Shown in pieces: positions 46,666 through 54,880 of a stretch of 64,000 bases of DNA. Positions within the stretch are counted from its first letter, which is position 1; every line of letters begins with the position of its first letter. The notes under the pieces are model-generated. The model was not told the origin of the DNA. It did no database searches and worked only from the letters and a program-made list of their open reading frames with translations. The position numbers and the translations under genes are program-made. Origin of the DNA: Gammaproteobacteria bacterium UBA2810 (GTDB lineage: Bacteria > Pseudomonadota > Gammaproteobacteria > Enterobacterales > Succinivibrionaceae); NCBI GenBank assembly GCA_002351705.1, contig DEHC01000061.1, positions 1 through 64,000 on the forward strand, in the 5' to 3' direction.

Positions 46666-47609
46666 TCCCCGCCGCCGGCAATCCTTACTGAGGTCTTGGA
46701 AAGCTCTATCAGGCCGGCCTTGAGAAGACCTCCGGCGGCTTTCTTGAACCTGCCCTTGCTCATATGGTAGGTTTTCTCAATTTCCGCGGGGGAGGCGCCG
46801 TCACCGACGCTGAGACTCCCTCCGTGCACGCGGAGGACCTCCATTACGGCCTCCGCGTCAGGGCTTCCGGCGCCGAAGCGGGACACCTCATGAACTCCGC
46901 GGCTGTCTTTCGAACGGGACGCCCTGTCCGCCCCCTCCGGGCTGCCGCCCTGCAGAGGCTGCGCTTCATCGCGGGCAGGACCTGACGCTGCCGGTATGAC
47001 ATCCGTGAGCCCGTCTGCCCTTATCCTGCTGATGATGCCCCAGAGCTTCTTTCCGGGCCTGAGCCCCTCGGGAACGGATCCCGAGTGCATGAGCGCCGTG
47101 AATCTGAGATCCGCCACGCACTTGACCCCGAGCCTTGTCCTCGCGTACGGGAAAAGCCTGACCCTGTCCCCCTCATGGAATGATGCCGGGGCCTTCGTCC
47201 TGAAGAACTTCTCGAAGTATTCCGTGGCGCACATGCGGTTCTCATGGTCAAGCCTGCAGTAGACCAGCACGGTGTCCCCGATCTCATGCTCCGAGACGCT
47301 GTCGGAGAAAGGAAGGAAAAGCTCCTTGGGGATGCCGTTGTCGAGAAAATATCCGAACCTGCCGGCTCCCTTCACCTCAAGCGCGGCGAGGCCGCCCGCC
47401 TCTACTCTCGGGCGCTTAGCGGTCAGGGTCACGCGGCCGTCGTCAAGGTATACCAGCGCATTGACGAAGGAGCCGACTCCGGCCCCCTCGGGCATCTGCG
47501 AGCGCGGGATGAAGGCGCTGGCACCTGACTCCTCATCATAGCGGAGAAAGCAGCCCTTCTCGTCCACCGAGACAATCGGAAGAGGACTTACCCTGCCAAA
47601 CGGTACCAT
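46662..47609 (-). CDS. CvfB-like S1-domain RNA-binding protein
   Basis: The 315-residue protein resembles CvfB/YitL: repeated S1-like beta barrels (GCFLRYDEESGASAFIPRSQMP, RFGYFLDNGIPKELFLPFSD, GDTVLVYCRLDHENRM) followed by a disordered Asp/Ser/Gly stretch (about 210-240) and a C-terminal winged helix (SPAEIEKTYHMSKGRFKKAAGGLLKAGLIEL). Family members bind RNA and influence gene expression. It is the first gene of an operon with the sugar exporter and sohB. Confidence 0.85.
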   Translation of the reverse strand: MVPFGRVSPLPIVSVDEKGCFLRYDEESGASAFIPRSQMPEGAGVGSFVNALVYLDDGRVTLTAKRPRVEAGGLAALEVKGAGRFGYFLDNGIPKELFLPFSDSVSEHEIGDTVLVYCRLDHENRMCATEYFEKFFRTKAPASFHEGDRVRLFPYARTRLGVKCVADLRFTALMHSGSVPEGLRPGKKLWGIISRIRADGLTDVIPAASGPARDEAQPLQGGSPEGADRASRSKDSRGVHEVSRFGAGSPDAEAVMEVLRVHGGSLSVGDGASPAEIEKTYHMSKGRFKKAAGGLLKAGLIELSKTSVRIAGGGE

Positions 47610-47773
47610 GGAAACCTCCGGAAGCGCATGAATGTGGAGAATAAGCCGGGATCCGGCTGAAACAGGGAGGTATTATAGACTGTAGGCGGTTAAAATCACA
47701 CTTTTTATTGTTCTTGGGAAGAAATTTCCGGCAGAAGAGCTGCATCCCGGCACCTCCGCAAGGCCGGGACCGT

Positions 47774-47805
47774 AAAAAGGCTCCTCTCTTCCGGGAGGAG
47801 CCTTT
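47774..47805 (-). terminator. Intrinsic terminator after the pilin locus
   Basis: Perfect 11-bp hairpin AAAGGCTCCTC / GAGGAGCCTTT with an 8-base loop, followed on the minus strand by five T. It lies about 40 bases after the stop of the second pilin half, showing that the two halves share a transcription unit. Confidence 0.85.
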
Positions 47806-47843
47806 CAGTCATCTGTATGACACATGAGGATACGGGCAGCCCG

Positions 47844-48161
47844 TCAGCATCCTCCGGTCGATACCAGGATCTGGGGGGTGTAGTCACCGTCTGCGGCCCT
47901 GTAGTAAACCCCGCACCGGTCCCTTTCGGCGGCGGTCAGGAAGTCCGCGCTGCGGGCTTTCTCCGGAGCGGTCTTCGGTATGAAGACCAGCGCGCTGTCC
48001 TCCGTTGCCCTGACAATCCACCAGGACTCATCCCCTGAGGCGCTGTCGGGGAGAATTGCATGCCCTGACTCGTTCCTTCTGCTCAGATCAACCGCGCCGG
48101 CGACAGAAAGACGGAACGAGTCACCGCTTACGGAGGACACGGGGTAGCCCATGTCAGTCAC
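47844..48161 (-). CDS. C-terminal half of a frameshifted MSHA-like type IV pilin
   Basis: A 105-residue frame overlapping the end of the pilin N-half by 8 bases. It has no N-terminal signal, and reads like the globular end of a pilin: VTDMGYPVSS, a WWIV segment, and two late cysteines (DRCGVYY ... STGGC) that could close the usual pilin disulfide loop. Removing one G from the GGG at 48161-48163 would join it to the upstream frame as ...GFIRQ-VTDMGYP..., a pilin of about 205 residues. Separate translation from the GTG would give a cytoplasmic fragment of no obvious use. Confidence 0.6.
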   Translation of the reverse strand: MTDMGYPVSSVSGDSFRLSVAGAVDLSRRNESGHAILPDSASGDESWWIVRATEDSALVFIPKTAPEKARSADFLTAAERDRCGVYYRAADGDYTPQILVSTGGC

Positions 48162-48468
48162 CCTGCCTGATGAACCCCTCGGGGCTTACAGCTGCCGCGG
48201 CATCAGAATCGGGAACCGGCTCGGAGCCGCAGGCCGGGCTTACGCAGACATACTCATCGCCCGGATGGAGCTTCCTTTTTGTGTAGATCATCTGCGCGGT
48301 TACCGCGATGGTTCCTGACAGGCCCCTTACGAGCGATGCGTTGGCGCCTGACATAAGATCAAAGTATTTGGGCGCAGCGGAAAGAGGGATAACGCCTATG
48401 GCTGCGACCAGCAGGGCCACTTCGATTAACGAAAAGCCTTTCTGCAGGAAATTCGAATGGTTTCGCAT
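48154..48468 (-). CDS. N-terminal half of a frameshifted MSHA-like type IV pilin
   Basis: The 104-residue frame has a type IV pilin leader ending in Gly and the methylated helix start FSLIEVALLVAAIGVIPLSA with Glu5, followed by APKYFDLMSGANASLVRGL and VTAQMIYTKRK, which resemble MSHA pilin MshA. It ends early at TGA (48154-48156) just where a second frame takes over. AAAGGAG precedes the ATG. No prepilin peptidase, pilus ATPase or other msh genes lie nearby, so this is an isolated pilin locus. Confidence 0.75.
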   Translation of the reverse strand: MRNHSNFLQKGFSLIEVALLVAAIGVIPLSAAPKYFDLMSGANASLVRGLSGTIAVTAQMIYTKRKLHPGDEYVCVSPACGSEPVPDSDAAAAVSPEGFIRQGD

Positions 48469-48887
48469 TTTGTACTCCTTTAAAAGACGCAGGTCTGTCT
48501 TTTATTTATTCAGGACATGCTGAGGCAGCGTGAATTTTCAGAGCACACCCCGAGATCTGCCGACTTCATTTCGAGTCAGAATCAGAATACCCCCGGATTT
48601 TTATAGTTATTTTTTCTTACTGCAATATTTTTGTTAAGTACATCACATTTTTAACCAACTGAGGGCATCATAGCATAGAATTGAGCCAACGCAAAATGTC
48701 ACAGTTTTTAAAAGGCTGAAGACAGCTGTCAAACAGCATATGTATAAAATTTTCCGAAGATAATACAGTTTCAGAGAAATTATGCGGTATGCCTGCAGAT
48801 GTAGTAAATGACAGCTGGATACAGCATCGAAAAACAGGGAGGGCAGGAAGTGAGCAATTGTAAGGAGAAAAAACTCCAGGGTCGGGG
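48469..48887. other. AT-rich gap upstream of the pilin locus
   Basis: About 420 bp, much richer in A/T than its surroundings. The only structure I can support is a 7-bp hairpin AAAAGAC / GTCTTTT (48479-48500) directly before the pilin ribosome site AAAGGAG. No sigma54 or clear sigma70 promoter was recognised, and the small ORFs lack family features. Confidence 0.4.
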
Positions 48888-48915
48888 CAAAAAAAGGGCG
48901 CCCGCACGGACGCCC
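48888..48915 (-). terminator. Intrinsic terminator of rplY
   Basis: Minus-strand 9-bp GC-rich hairpin GGGCGTCCG / CGGGCGCCC (one G-U pair) followed by a run of about eight T, about 50 bases after the rplY stop. Confidence 0.82.
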
Positions 48916-48965
48916 CTTACGAATTCTGTGTGCCGGATCAGACCGGCTCAGCGCGCTGAATTAAA

Positions 48966-49265
48966 TCAGGCCCTGAGGAAGTCCAGGTGGACAACCTTTC
49001 CGTTGACAGGATGACGCTGGATAGCGACAACCTTGGTCTGGACGGTCTCGGTCTGATCACCGTTCTTGATGTTCAGGGTTACGGGTTCCTTGTAGAAAGC
49101 ATCGAACTGCTGTGCAATGAAAATCTTGTCATGATCGAGAGAGATGCTGACAGCATCCTTCCCGCCGCCGTATACAACGGCAGGAACCTTGTTCTCACGA
49201 CGCTGGCGGCGGCTCGCACCTTTCCCAAGGTCTGTGCGAATTTCTGCATCAAAAGTATAAGCCAT
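48966..49265 (-). CDS. rplY: 50S ribosomal protein L25 (short form)
   Basis: 5S rRNA-binding ribosomal protein. The 99-residue sequence has [28 protein letters not shown] and the ending VQRHP-type [19 protein letters not shown], and is the single-domain form typical of Gammaproteobacteria, without the CTC extension. ATG 49263-49265 (MAYTFDAEI) aligns with the E. coli start; a GTG four codons upstream is the alternative. Its arginine codons are mostly CGY, unlike many neighbouring genes that favour AGG, as expected for a highly expressed gene. Confidence 0.96.
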   Translation of the reverse strand: MAYTFDAEIRTDLGKGASRRQRRENKVPAVVYGGGKDAVSISLDHDKIFIAQQFDAFYKEPVTLNIKNGDQTETVQTKVVAIQRHPVNGKVVHLDFLRA

Positions 49266-49400
49266 CTTAAAACTCACAAAAAAAATTAAAAAATCCCCTT
49301 CCGGGGCCTGTTTGCTTCATCCGATTCAGGAACGGGCGTCACTGACGCCGCATTAGCCCTTTCAATGCGACCGTTGAAAGGACGCGGGGATTTTACCGGA
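49266..49400 (-). ncRNA. Candidate structured leader of rplY
   Basis: On the minus strand, in the 130 bases before rplY, several hairpins can be drawn: CCTTTCAA / TTGAAAGG (8 bp), GGCGTC / GACGCC, and CCCC-GGAA-GGGG followed by A and T-runs, which looks like a weak attenuator. Autoregulatory L25 leaders have been described in Gammaproteobacteria, so a protein-binding leader is plausible here, but I have not matched a known consensus. Confidence 0.45.
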
Positions 49401-49580
49401 ATATTACATTCATATCAAGTATTGGCGCGGATCTGCTGATATGTCTGTCCTTCATGCCCGGGAAGCGCCGCCGGCGGGACAGCATTCAGTTCTGCCATTA
49501 TGGCTCAGCGGGCTTACTTTCTGCTAAAATGGGCGAGTTTGATCCAGGCCATTGAAAAGGCCGGAAACCAAGAGGTCAAG

Positions 49581-50369
49581 ATGAATAGACTTTCAAAAAC
49601 CGTTCTTTCGGCAGCGGCCGGAATCATGCTCGCCTCCCTGGCTCCTTCTGTATCAGCTGAAGAAGCTACAGGAACCGGCATACTGCGCCCCGCAGGATTT
49701 TCCAAGGAGGAGATCGAGACAATAGTCCACGATTACCTGCTTGAACATCCGGAAATCATACTTGAGGTAACCCAGAAGCTGAAGGCCGACCAGGGCGAGT
49801 ACCAGGCGCGCGCCGACAGGAAGCTCATCGAGTCCCAGTACGATGCCATCTTCAATGACCAGAGGGACGGCACCTCAGGTGCCCCGGCCGACAAGGCAAA
49901 GACCGTAATCGTCGAGTTCTTTGACTACGACTGCGGCTACTGCAAGAAGACCAAGCTGCTCATTCTGCAGTACCTCAAGAAACACCCGAGCGATGTCCAC
50001 TACATCTACAAGGAGTTCCCGATCCTCTCCGACGAGTCGGTCTACGCTGCCCGCATCGCCATGGCCATCCAGCACCTCTACCCCAACAAGTACGTCATAT
50101 ATCATAACGATCTCATGACCAGGGCAGACAAGATCAAGAACACCAAGGAAGTTGATGATCTGGTAACAAAGCTCGGCATGGATCTCGCCAAGGTCAAGGC
50201 CGAGGCAGACAGCGACTACGTGGAGAAGAAGATTGCGGACAACGAGCGCCTCGCCCGCAACATGGGCCTGAGCGGAACGCCCGCCTACATCATCAACGGA
50301 CGCGTAATCCGCGGAGCTCCTACCTCGATGTACCAGCTCGAGAAGCTCATCAGGGGCAGCGTGCAGTAG
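49581..50369 (+). CDS. Periplasmic DsbA-family thiol-disulfide protein (ScsC/Com1-like)
   Basis: The 262-residue precursor has a signal peptide (KTVLSAAAGIMLASLAPSVSA), an N-terminal helical part (FSKEEIETIVHDYLLEHPEI) of the kind that mediates oligomerisation in ScsC-like proteins, and a thioredoxin/DsbA domain with active site CGYC (EFFDYDCGYCKKTK) and cis-proline GTPAYIINGRVIRGA. It probably oxidises or isomerises disulfides in exported proteins. ATG 49581 follows AGAGG. It is a single gene with its own terminator; no DsbB or DsbD partner is adjacent. Confidence 0.87.
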   Translation: MNRLSKTVLSAAAGIMLASLAPSVSAEEATGTGILRPAGFSKEEIETIVHDYLLEHPEIILEVTQKLKADQGEYQARADRKLIESQYDAIFNDQRDGTSGAPADKAKTVIVEFFDYDCGYCKKTKLLILQYLKKHPSDVHYIYKEFPILSDESVYAARIAMAIQHLYPNKYVIYHNDLMTRADKIKNTKEVDDLVTKLGMDLAKVKAEADSDYVEKKIADNERLARNMGLSGTPAYIINGRVIRGAPTSMYQLEKLIRGSVQ

Positions 50370-50397
50370 CCTGTATCACTCCCGGAATAATCAGCGG

Positions 50398-50422
50398 CAC
50401 CGCCCATGTGGCGGTGTTTTTG
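50398..50422 (+). terminator. Intrinsic terminator of the DsbA-family gene
   Basis: Hairpin CACCGCC / GGCGGTG (7 bp, 5-base loop) followed by TTTTTG, about 28 bases after the stop. Confidence 0.85.
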
Positions 50423-50501
50423 TTTCAGCCCAGTGAGCTGCCGGATTTTCAAACACAGATCACACAAAGCAGCTAAATACCGGACAGAATCAAAAAAGTC
50501 A

Positions 50502-50530
50502 TTGCGAAAATCCTGACGGAGTATTAGAAT
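50502..50530 (+). promoter_or_regulatory. Sigma70 promoter of ffs
   Basis: TTGCGA (50502-50507), 17-base spacer, TAGAAT (50525-50530). The predicted start lies about 12 bases before the mature 4.5S RNA, leaving a short 5' leader such as RNase P removes in E. coli. Confidence 0.75.
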
Positions 50531-50549
50531 TGCTCCTGTTTTCAGTCAT

Positions 50550-50660
50550 GGGGCCTTTGCAGGTTCTCCAGTATCGGCTGTCAGGGCAGGGGATCAGGTC
50601 CGGAAGGAAGCAGTCCACCCTGATATGCCGAGTACAGGATGCGCTTGTGAAGGTCCCACC
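50550..50660 (+). ncRNA. ffs: Signal recognition particle 4.5S RNA
   Basis: RNA part of the bacterial SRP, binding Ffh. The conserved domain IV loop core CAGGTCCGGAAGGAAGCAG is present, and GGTTCTCC near the 5' end matches E. coli 4.5S RNA. The ends pair as GGGGCCTT / AAGGTCCC, giving the expected single long hairpin of about 110 bases. A run of six T follows directly (50661-50666) and acts as terminator. Confidence 0.95.
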
Positions 50661-50666
50661 TTTTTT

Positions 50667-50859
50667 AAATGACCGGGCCATTTCCGAAATAATAGTCATC
50701 AGCAGCATCACATTCAGATCTGAGACGGTATTCATGATTCCGCCGGAGCATGGCCGGACTGTCCGCTCCCGGCCATTCTGGCCTGCCACGGCAACAGCCG
50801 CGGCATGACGGCGTCAGATCATGCCGTGCTTCCAGCCTGATGCAAATTCTGGCCGCGGT
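50667..50859. other. Gap between ffs and the broken MBL gene
   Basis: About 190 bp with no gene, promoter or strong hairpin that I can support. Confidence 0.4.
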
Positions 50860-51893
50860 TTACTCGTACCACCTGTCAAGCCCTGCCGAGGAGTCGAAAA
50901 TCTCCCCGATTTTCGGCACCAGGGGCTTCACGCCGATCTTTTCCGCAGCGCTGACGCTTCTCTTCACAGAGTCGTTCCAGGTGTGCACGGCAAGGGGATA
51001 TGCGCCCCAGTGAATAGGAATGAACCTCGCGGGAGCAAAAAACGAGGCGGCCTTTGCCGTTTCCTCCGGGAACATATGGTAGTCCGGCCAGCTCTCGTCA
51101 TACTGCCCGTTCTCGATGAACGCTGCGTCAAACTTCACTGCGCTGAATTTCTTCGCAATACCCTCAAGGTGATCTCCCCACGAGGTGTCGCCGGAGTAGT
51201 AGACCGCCCTGCCGCCGCTCTCGGCCACATAGCCGGTCCAGAGCGTGCGGTCGGCATCAAAGAGCCCGCGTCCTGACGCATGCCTCGCCGGAACCAGAGT
51301 CACCGTGACATTGCAGGCACGCCCCATTTCCGGAGCCTCTCGCCGACCCCGAGCGGAGTTACGAATTTCACTCCCCTTCCGGCAAAATACATGGCTGCCT
51401 TCCTGTCAAGATGATCATAGTGATCGTGCGAGATGAGGATGGCGTCCGGAAGCGGGATCTCCTCCATTGATGCTGCCGGCTTCTGGAAGCGGTGCATCAT
51501 GACCGGGATCGGCGAGACGCAGTCCGAGAAGACCGGATCGGTCATGAGGAATGTCCCCGCAAGGTTCATGAGCACTGTGGAATGTCCGAGCCACATATAG
51601 CGGAAAGAGTCCTTTCCGGCGAGGAATGACGCAAAATCAGGCCTGACGGAAGGAAGAGGCTTCTCCGGGTGAAAGGCCTTCTCGTCAAACACCATCCGGA
51701 GGAGCTTTCCAGCTGTGCCGCCGGGGCTTCTCATGGGAACCGCGTCGTAAAAGCGGCCGGTCTCCGGATCATAGTGGTCAGACTTCGTGTAGACAGGAAA
51801 TGATGTCATGTCAAAAACCTCTGTGGCAAGCGCGAGATAAATGACGCCTGCCGCAATAACTGCGGAAACAGCCAGGAAAATCTTCTTAAGCAT
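50860..51893 (-). pseudogene. Broken MBL-fold metallohydrolase (UlaG/NAPE-PLD-like)
   Basis: Two minus-strand frames that together make one protein: 51300-51893 (197 residues) and 50860-51327 (155 residues). The first has an N-terminal membrane anchor (FLAVSAVIAAGVIYLALA), WLGHSTVLMNLAG and the zinc motif SHDHYDHLD; it ends ...ERLRKWGVPAMSR. The second continues with NVTVTLVPARHASGRG, YYSGDTSWG and PIHWGAYP. Intact relatives have roughly 10-15 more residues between WG.P and the PARH segment, so a short deletion plus a frame change near 51310-51330 has destroyed the gene. The metal site is divided between the two pieces, so activity is unlikely. Confidence 0.82.
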
Positions 51894-52031
51894 CGGAAGC
51901 CCCCGCGCAGTGCCTGCGCATAACTACGGAAAGACGCCAAAATGGTGGTACGGCTGATTTTAGGCTGAATTTGCCGGATGGCAAATGATATATATCTATG
52001 GTGAGGTATTACCGGAGGCTATAGCCCCGGA

Positions 52032-52062
52032 AGGCCGCTGCTGTCAGCTGCTGCAGCGGCCT
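52032..52062. other. Stem-loop after aroC
   Basis: Perfect 10-bp inverted repeat AGGCCGCTGC / GCAGCGGCCT with an 11-base loop, 10 bases after the aroC stop. No U-run follows, so it may be a non-canonical terminator or mRNA-stabilising structure. Confidence 0.45.
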
Positions 52063-52071
52063 CAGGGAAGG

Positions 52072-53166
52072 CTATTCCCCGGGATTTGCCGCCGGGTTCC
52101 TTGCAACGGCGTAGTTCTGGGCCATGTTCCTCATGAAATGATCCATCAGCACCAGGGCGACCATGGCCTCGGCAATGGGGACTGCCCTTATGCCGACGCA
52201 GGGATCATGCCTGCCGCGGGTCACGATCTCAGTCTCCTTCCCGTCTTTGGTCACGGTGGCTCCCGGGATCATGATGCTCGAGGTCGGCTTCAGGGCGATT
52301 CTTGCTACAATGTTCTGCCCGGTGCTGATTCCGCCGAGGATGCCGCCCGCGCGGTTGGTCCTGAATCCGTCCGCATACATCAGATCGCGGTGCTCCGAGC
52401 CCTTCTCCGTGATTACCCCGAAGCCGTCTCCGATCTCGACGCCCTTCACTGCGTTTATGCCCATGAGGGCCGAGGCGAGATCCGCGTCAAGCCTGCCGAA
52501 CACCGGCTCGCCGAGCCCGGCGGGAACGCCTGATGCCTCGACAAGAAGCCCGGCGCCTATTGAGTCGCCCTCCTTCCTGAGCTCCCTTATGAGCTCCTCT
52601 GCCTCGCTGACCTTCGAGGCGTCAAGGAAGTTGAACTCGTTGTTCCTCACCTCGGAGAAGTCGATGGTCTCTGCCTTCACCTGCCCGATCTGGTACAGCC
52701 CCGCATGAATGTCCGTGCCGAAATGAAGCTTCAGGTACTTCTTTGCAATGGCTCCCGCAGCGACCCGCATGGCAGTCTCGCGGGCCGACGCCCTGCCGCC
52801 GCCCCGGTAGTCGCGTACGCCGAACTTGAGGAAATAGGTATAGTCAGCGTGCCCGGGGCGGAACTTGTCCATGATGTCGGAGTAGTCGCCGGAGCGCTGG
52901 TTGGTGTTCTCGATAAGGAGCCCTATGGGAGTGCCTGTCGTGACCCCCTCGAAGACTCCGGAGAGGATCCTCACCTGATCCGGCTCGCGCCTCGGCGTCG
53001 CGAACCTTGAGGATCCCGGACGGCGCCGGTCGAGATCCGGCTGAATGTCTTCCTCTGAAAGAGGGAGCCCTGCCGGGCAGCCGTCGATGACAGCTCCCAG
53101 AGCCGCTCCGTGGCTCTCACCGAAGGTTGTTACGCGGAAAAGCTCGCCGAATGAGTTGCCAGCCAT
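52072..53166 (-). CDS. aroC: Chorismate synthase
   Basis: Last step of the shikimate pathway: EPSP to chorismate with reduced FMN. The 364-residue protein has [66 protein letters not shown] and the C-terminal [20 protein letters not shown] 53164-53166 follows GGGAG; the open frame to 53214 is not family-like. It lies 92 bases after prmB, the usual neighbour in Gammaproteobacteria. Confidence 0.97.
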   Translation of the reverse strand: MAGNSFGELFRVTTFGESHGAALGAVIDGCPAGLPLSEEDIQPDLDRRRPGSSRFATPRREPDQVRILSGVFEGVTTGTPIGLLIENTNQRSGDYSDIMDKFRPGHADYTYFLKFGVRDYRGGGRASARETAMRVAAGAIAKKYLKLHFGTDIHAGLYQIGQVKAETIDFSEVRNNEFNFLDASKVSEAEELIRELRKEGDSIGAGLLVEASGVPAGLGEPVFGRLDADLASALMGINAVKGVEIGDGFGVITEKGSEHRDLMYADGFRTNRAGGILGGISTGQNIVARIALKPTSSIMIPGATVTKDGKETEIVTRGRHDPCVGIRAVPIAEAMVALVLMDHFMRNMAQNYAVARNPAANPGE

Positions 53167-53258
53167 AAAGATACTCCCACAAAAGAGCAGAGGGAGAAGG
53201 CTCCCCCTGAACATGAATAAAGAGGCGCGTCCTGTCTCAGCGCGCCGCGACGGCAGGA

Positions 53259-54191
53259 TCAGGCAAGGAACCTGTCCCTGAACTCAGCTGCCTCGTCCCT
53301 GGTCATATAGAACACGCCGCTGCCGCCCTTCTTAAGCTCCGCGAGATGGAAATCCCAGTCATACTGGTCCATCAGGTTGTAAACGGAATTGCCGACCTCA
53401 ATCAGCAGCACGCCGTCATCCGCGAGATGCTCCGGAGCCTCACGGATGATGCGCCTCGTGATGTCGAGTCCGTCCTCACCCGAGCCAAGGGCTATCCCTG
53501 GCTCGTAGGAATATTCCTTCGGCATGTCGCCGAGATCCTCGGCGTCCACATAAGGAGGATTGGAGACAATAAGATCGTATCTGACCGAGGGATCGATGTT
53601 CTCATAGAGATCGGAGAGGATCGGGAAAACCGACTCCTCGCAGCCGAAGCGGCCGATGTTGATCCCGCAGACCTCAAGGGCCTCCGCCGAGATGTCAGCA
53701 GCGTCGACATTCACCTGCTGCCCGTAGCGGAGTGCCGTCGCAATCGCGATGCAGCCCGAGCCGGTGCAGAGGTCAAGCACATTCTCCGGATCGTGCGGAA
53801 GGATCCCCTCAAAACCGCTCTCTATAAGCTCACCGATCGGGGATCTCGGCACGATGACCCTCCTGTCAACATAGAAGGGAAAGCCGCAGAACCAGCCGGT
53901 ATTGGTGAGGTAGGCAAGCGGGATCCTCTCCTCGATTCTCCTCCGCACAAGCTCCGCAATCTCAGCGCGCTCCTCCGGAGTGCTGAGGGCTCCCGCAAAA
54001 TGGCCGAGATCCGAAAGCTGTAGTCCCATGACATGGGCAACGGTCAGCTCCGCCTCGCCGAGGGGATCAGGCGAGCCGTGCCCGTAAAAAATGTCAGATG
54101 AATCGTAGGTCTTCATGACATAGCGCTCGAGATCAAGCGCGGTCCTCATGGACTCTATGCCTGCCTTCACCTTTTCGAAATCTATGGACAT
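53259..54191 (-). CDS. prmB: Ribosomal protein L3 glutamine methyltransferase PrmB
   Basis: N5-glutamine methyltransferase acting on ribosomal protein L3. The 310-residue protein has SAM motif [15 protein letters not shown] and the catalytic NPPY (in [16 protein letters not shown]), preceded by [13 protein letters not shown] and [11 protein letters not shown], which mark the PrmB branch rather than PrmC. ATG 54189-54191 follows GAGG. A GAAA microsatellite lies 75 bases upstream. Confidence 0.95.
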   Translation of the reverse strand: MSIDFEKVKAGIESMRTALDLERYVMKTYDSSDIFYGHGSPDPLGEAELTVAHVMGLQLSDLGHFAGALSTPEERAEIAELVRRRIEERIPLAYLTNTGWFCGFPFYVDRRVIVPRSPIGELIESGFEGILPHDPENVLDLCTGSGCIAIATALRYGQQVNVDAADISAEALEVCGINIGRFGCEESVFPILSDLYENIDPSVRYDLIVSNPPYVDAEDLGDMPKEYSYEPGIALGSGEDGLDITRRIIREAPEHLADDGVLLIEVGNSVYNLMDQYDWDFHLAELKKGGSGVFYMTRDEAAEFRDRFLA

Positions 54192-54265
54192 CCAGCCACC
54201 TCGCATAAGAATAACCCGGATGATTATACCAGCAGAAGCGGCAGGCTGAGACCGTGAAAAGGAAG

Positions 54266-54297
54266 GAAAGAAAGAAAGAAAGAAAGAAAGAAAGAAA
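54266..54297. repeat. GAAA tetranucleotide tract
   Basis: Eight uninterrupted GAAA units (54266-54297), continued by imperfect GAAAA/GAAA to 54307. It lies between ytfK and prmB; on their coding strand it reads as a CTTT pyrimidine tract. Such tracts change length by strand slippage. Confidence 0.9.
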
Positions 54298-54393
54298 AGA
54301 AAAGAAACGAACAGAACAGGAGAGCCGGCGGAGCCGCAGAAGGGGCTGCCAGCAAACCGGCAGGCAACCGCTGCCGGACAGAGGGGAAATGTG

Positions 54394-54606
54394 TCAGAAC
54401 ATCGCGCCGCCGGCGGACAGCTCGGAAATCTTGCCGTTCACCTCGTTTACGACTGACTGGTGGCATGCATCAGACGACGGGGCTGCAACCAGCCTGCCGC
54501 TGTCGAACATGAAGCCGCCCTTCCCGCTGATATAGAGCCTTCCCCTGAAGAAGGTCTTGACGTACTTAGCTACCTGAAGAGGGATGTATTTCTTGAATAT
54601 TCTCAT
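54394..54606 (-). CDS. ytfK: YtfK family protein (DUF1107)
   Basis: The 70-residue protein MRIFKKYIPLQVAKYVKTFF... aligns along its length with E. coli YtfK (68 residues): shared PLQVAKYVK, FRGRLYI and SVVNEVN. In E. coli YtfK helps switch SpoT towards (p)ppGpp synthesis under phosphate or fatty-acid starvation. ATG 54604-54606 has GGGGA upstream; an open frame continues 67 codons further but is not conserved. C-terminal residues after the core (SAGGAMF) differ. Confidence 0.88.
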   Translation of the reverse strand: MRIFKKYIPLQVAKYVKTFFRGRLYISGKGGFMFDSGRLVAAPSSDACHQSVVNEVNGKISELSAGGAMF

Positions 54607-54818
54607 GGCGAAAGTCCCCGGCAATGCCAAAAAGTCCGATGCACCGTGCATCAGTGTAATTCTGCAGCATAAAAGGGGAAGATACAACACTGCGCTTTCA
54701 TGATCGTGAATAAGCTCGTAATAATCAAATTTAAATCGCCCCTGAATGCCCTCCGGAAATTTTTTGGAGGAAACATCCCCAGCCGGCCTGGCCAGGTGCG
54801 CAGTCATTATCAGATGCG

Positions 54819-54846
54819 AAAAAGGCCGCGTCAGGGACGCGGCCTT
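54819..54846 (-). terminator. Intrinsic terminator of nhaB
   Basis: Perfect 11-bp hairpin AAGGCCGCGTC / GACGCGGCCTT with a 3-base loop followed on the minus strand by five T, about 35 bases after the nhaB stop. Confidence 0.9.
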
Positions 54847-54880
54847 AGTACTGACTGGGTCTTAATGCAAAGCCCTGTGG

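Noticed and set aside
48668..48907. 79-residue minus-strand ORF between rplY and the pilin
   Set aside because: It begins within the rplY terminator hairpin and has no domain or good ribosome site.
50499..50789. Minus-strand ORF across 50.5-50.8 kb
   Set aside because: Covers the 4.5S RNA gene antisense; the RNA and its promoter and T-run explain the sequence.
54224..54466. 80-residue minus-strand ORF containing the CTTT tract (Phe/Ser/Leu repeats)
   Set aside because: The hydrophobic stretch is only the microsatellite read as codons; it overlaps the ytfK end and has no ribosome site or family similarity.
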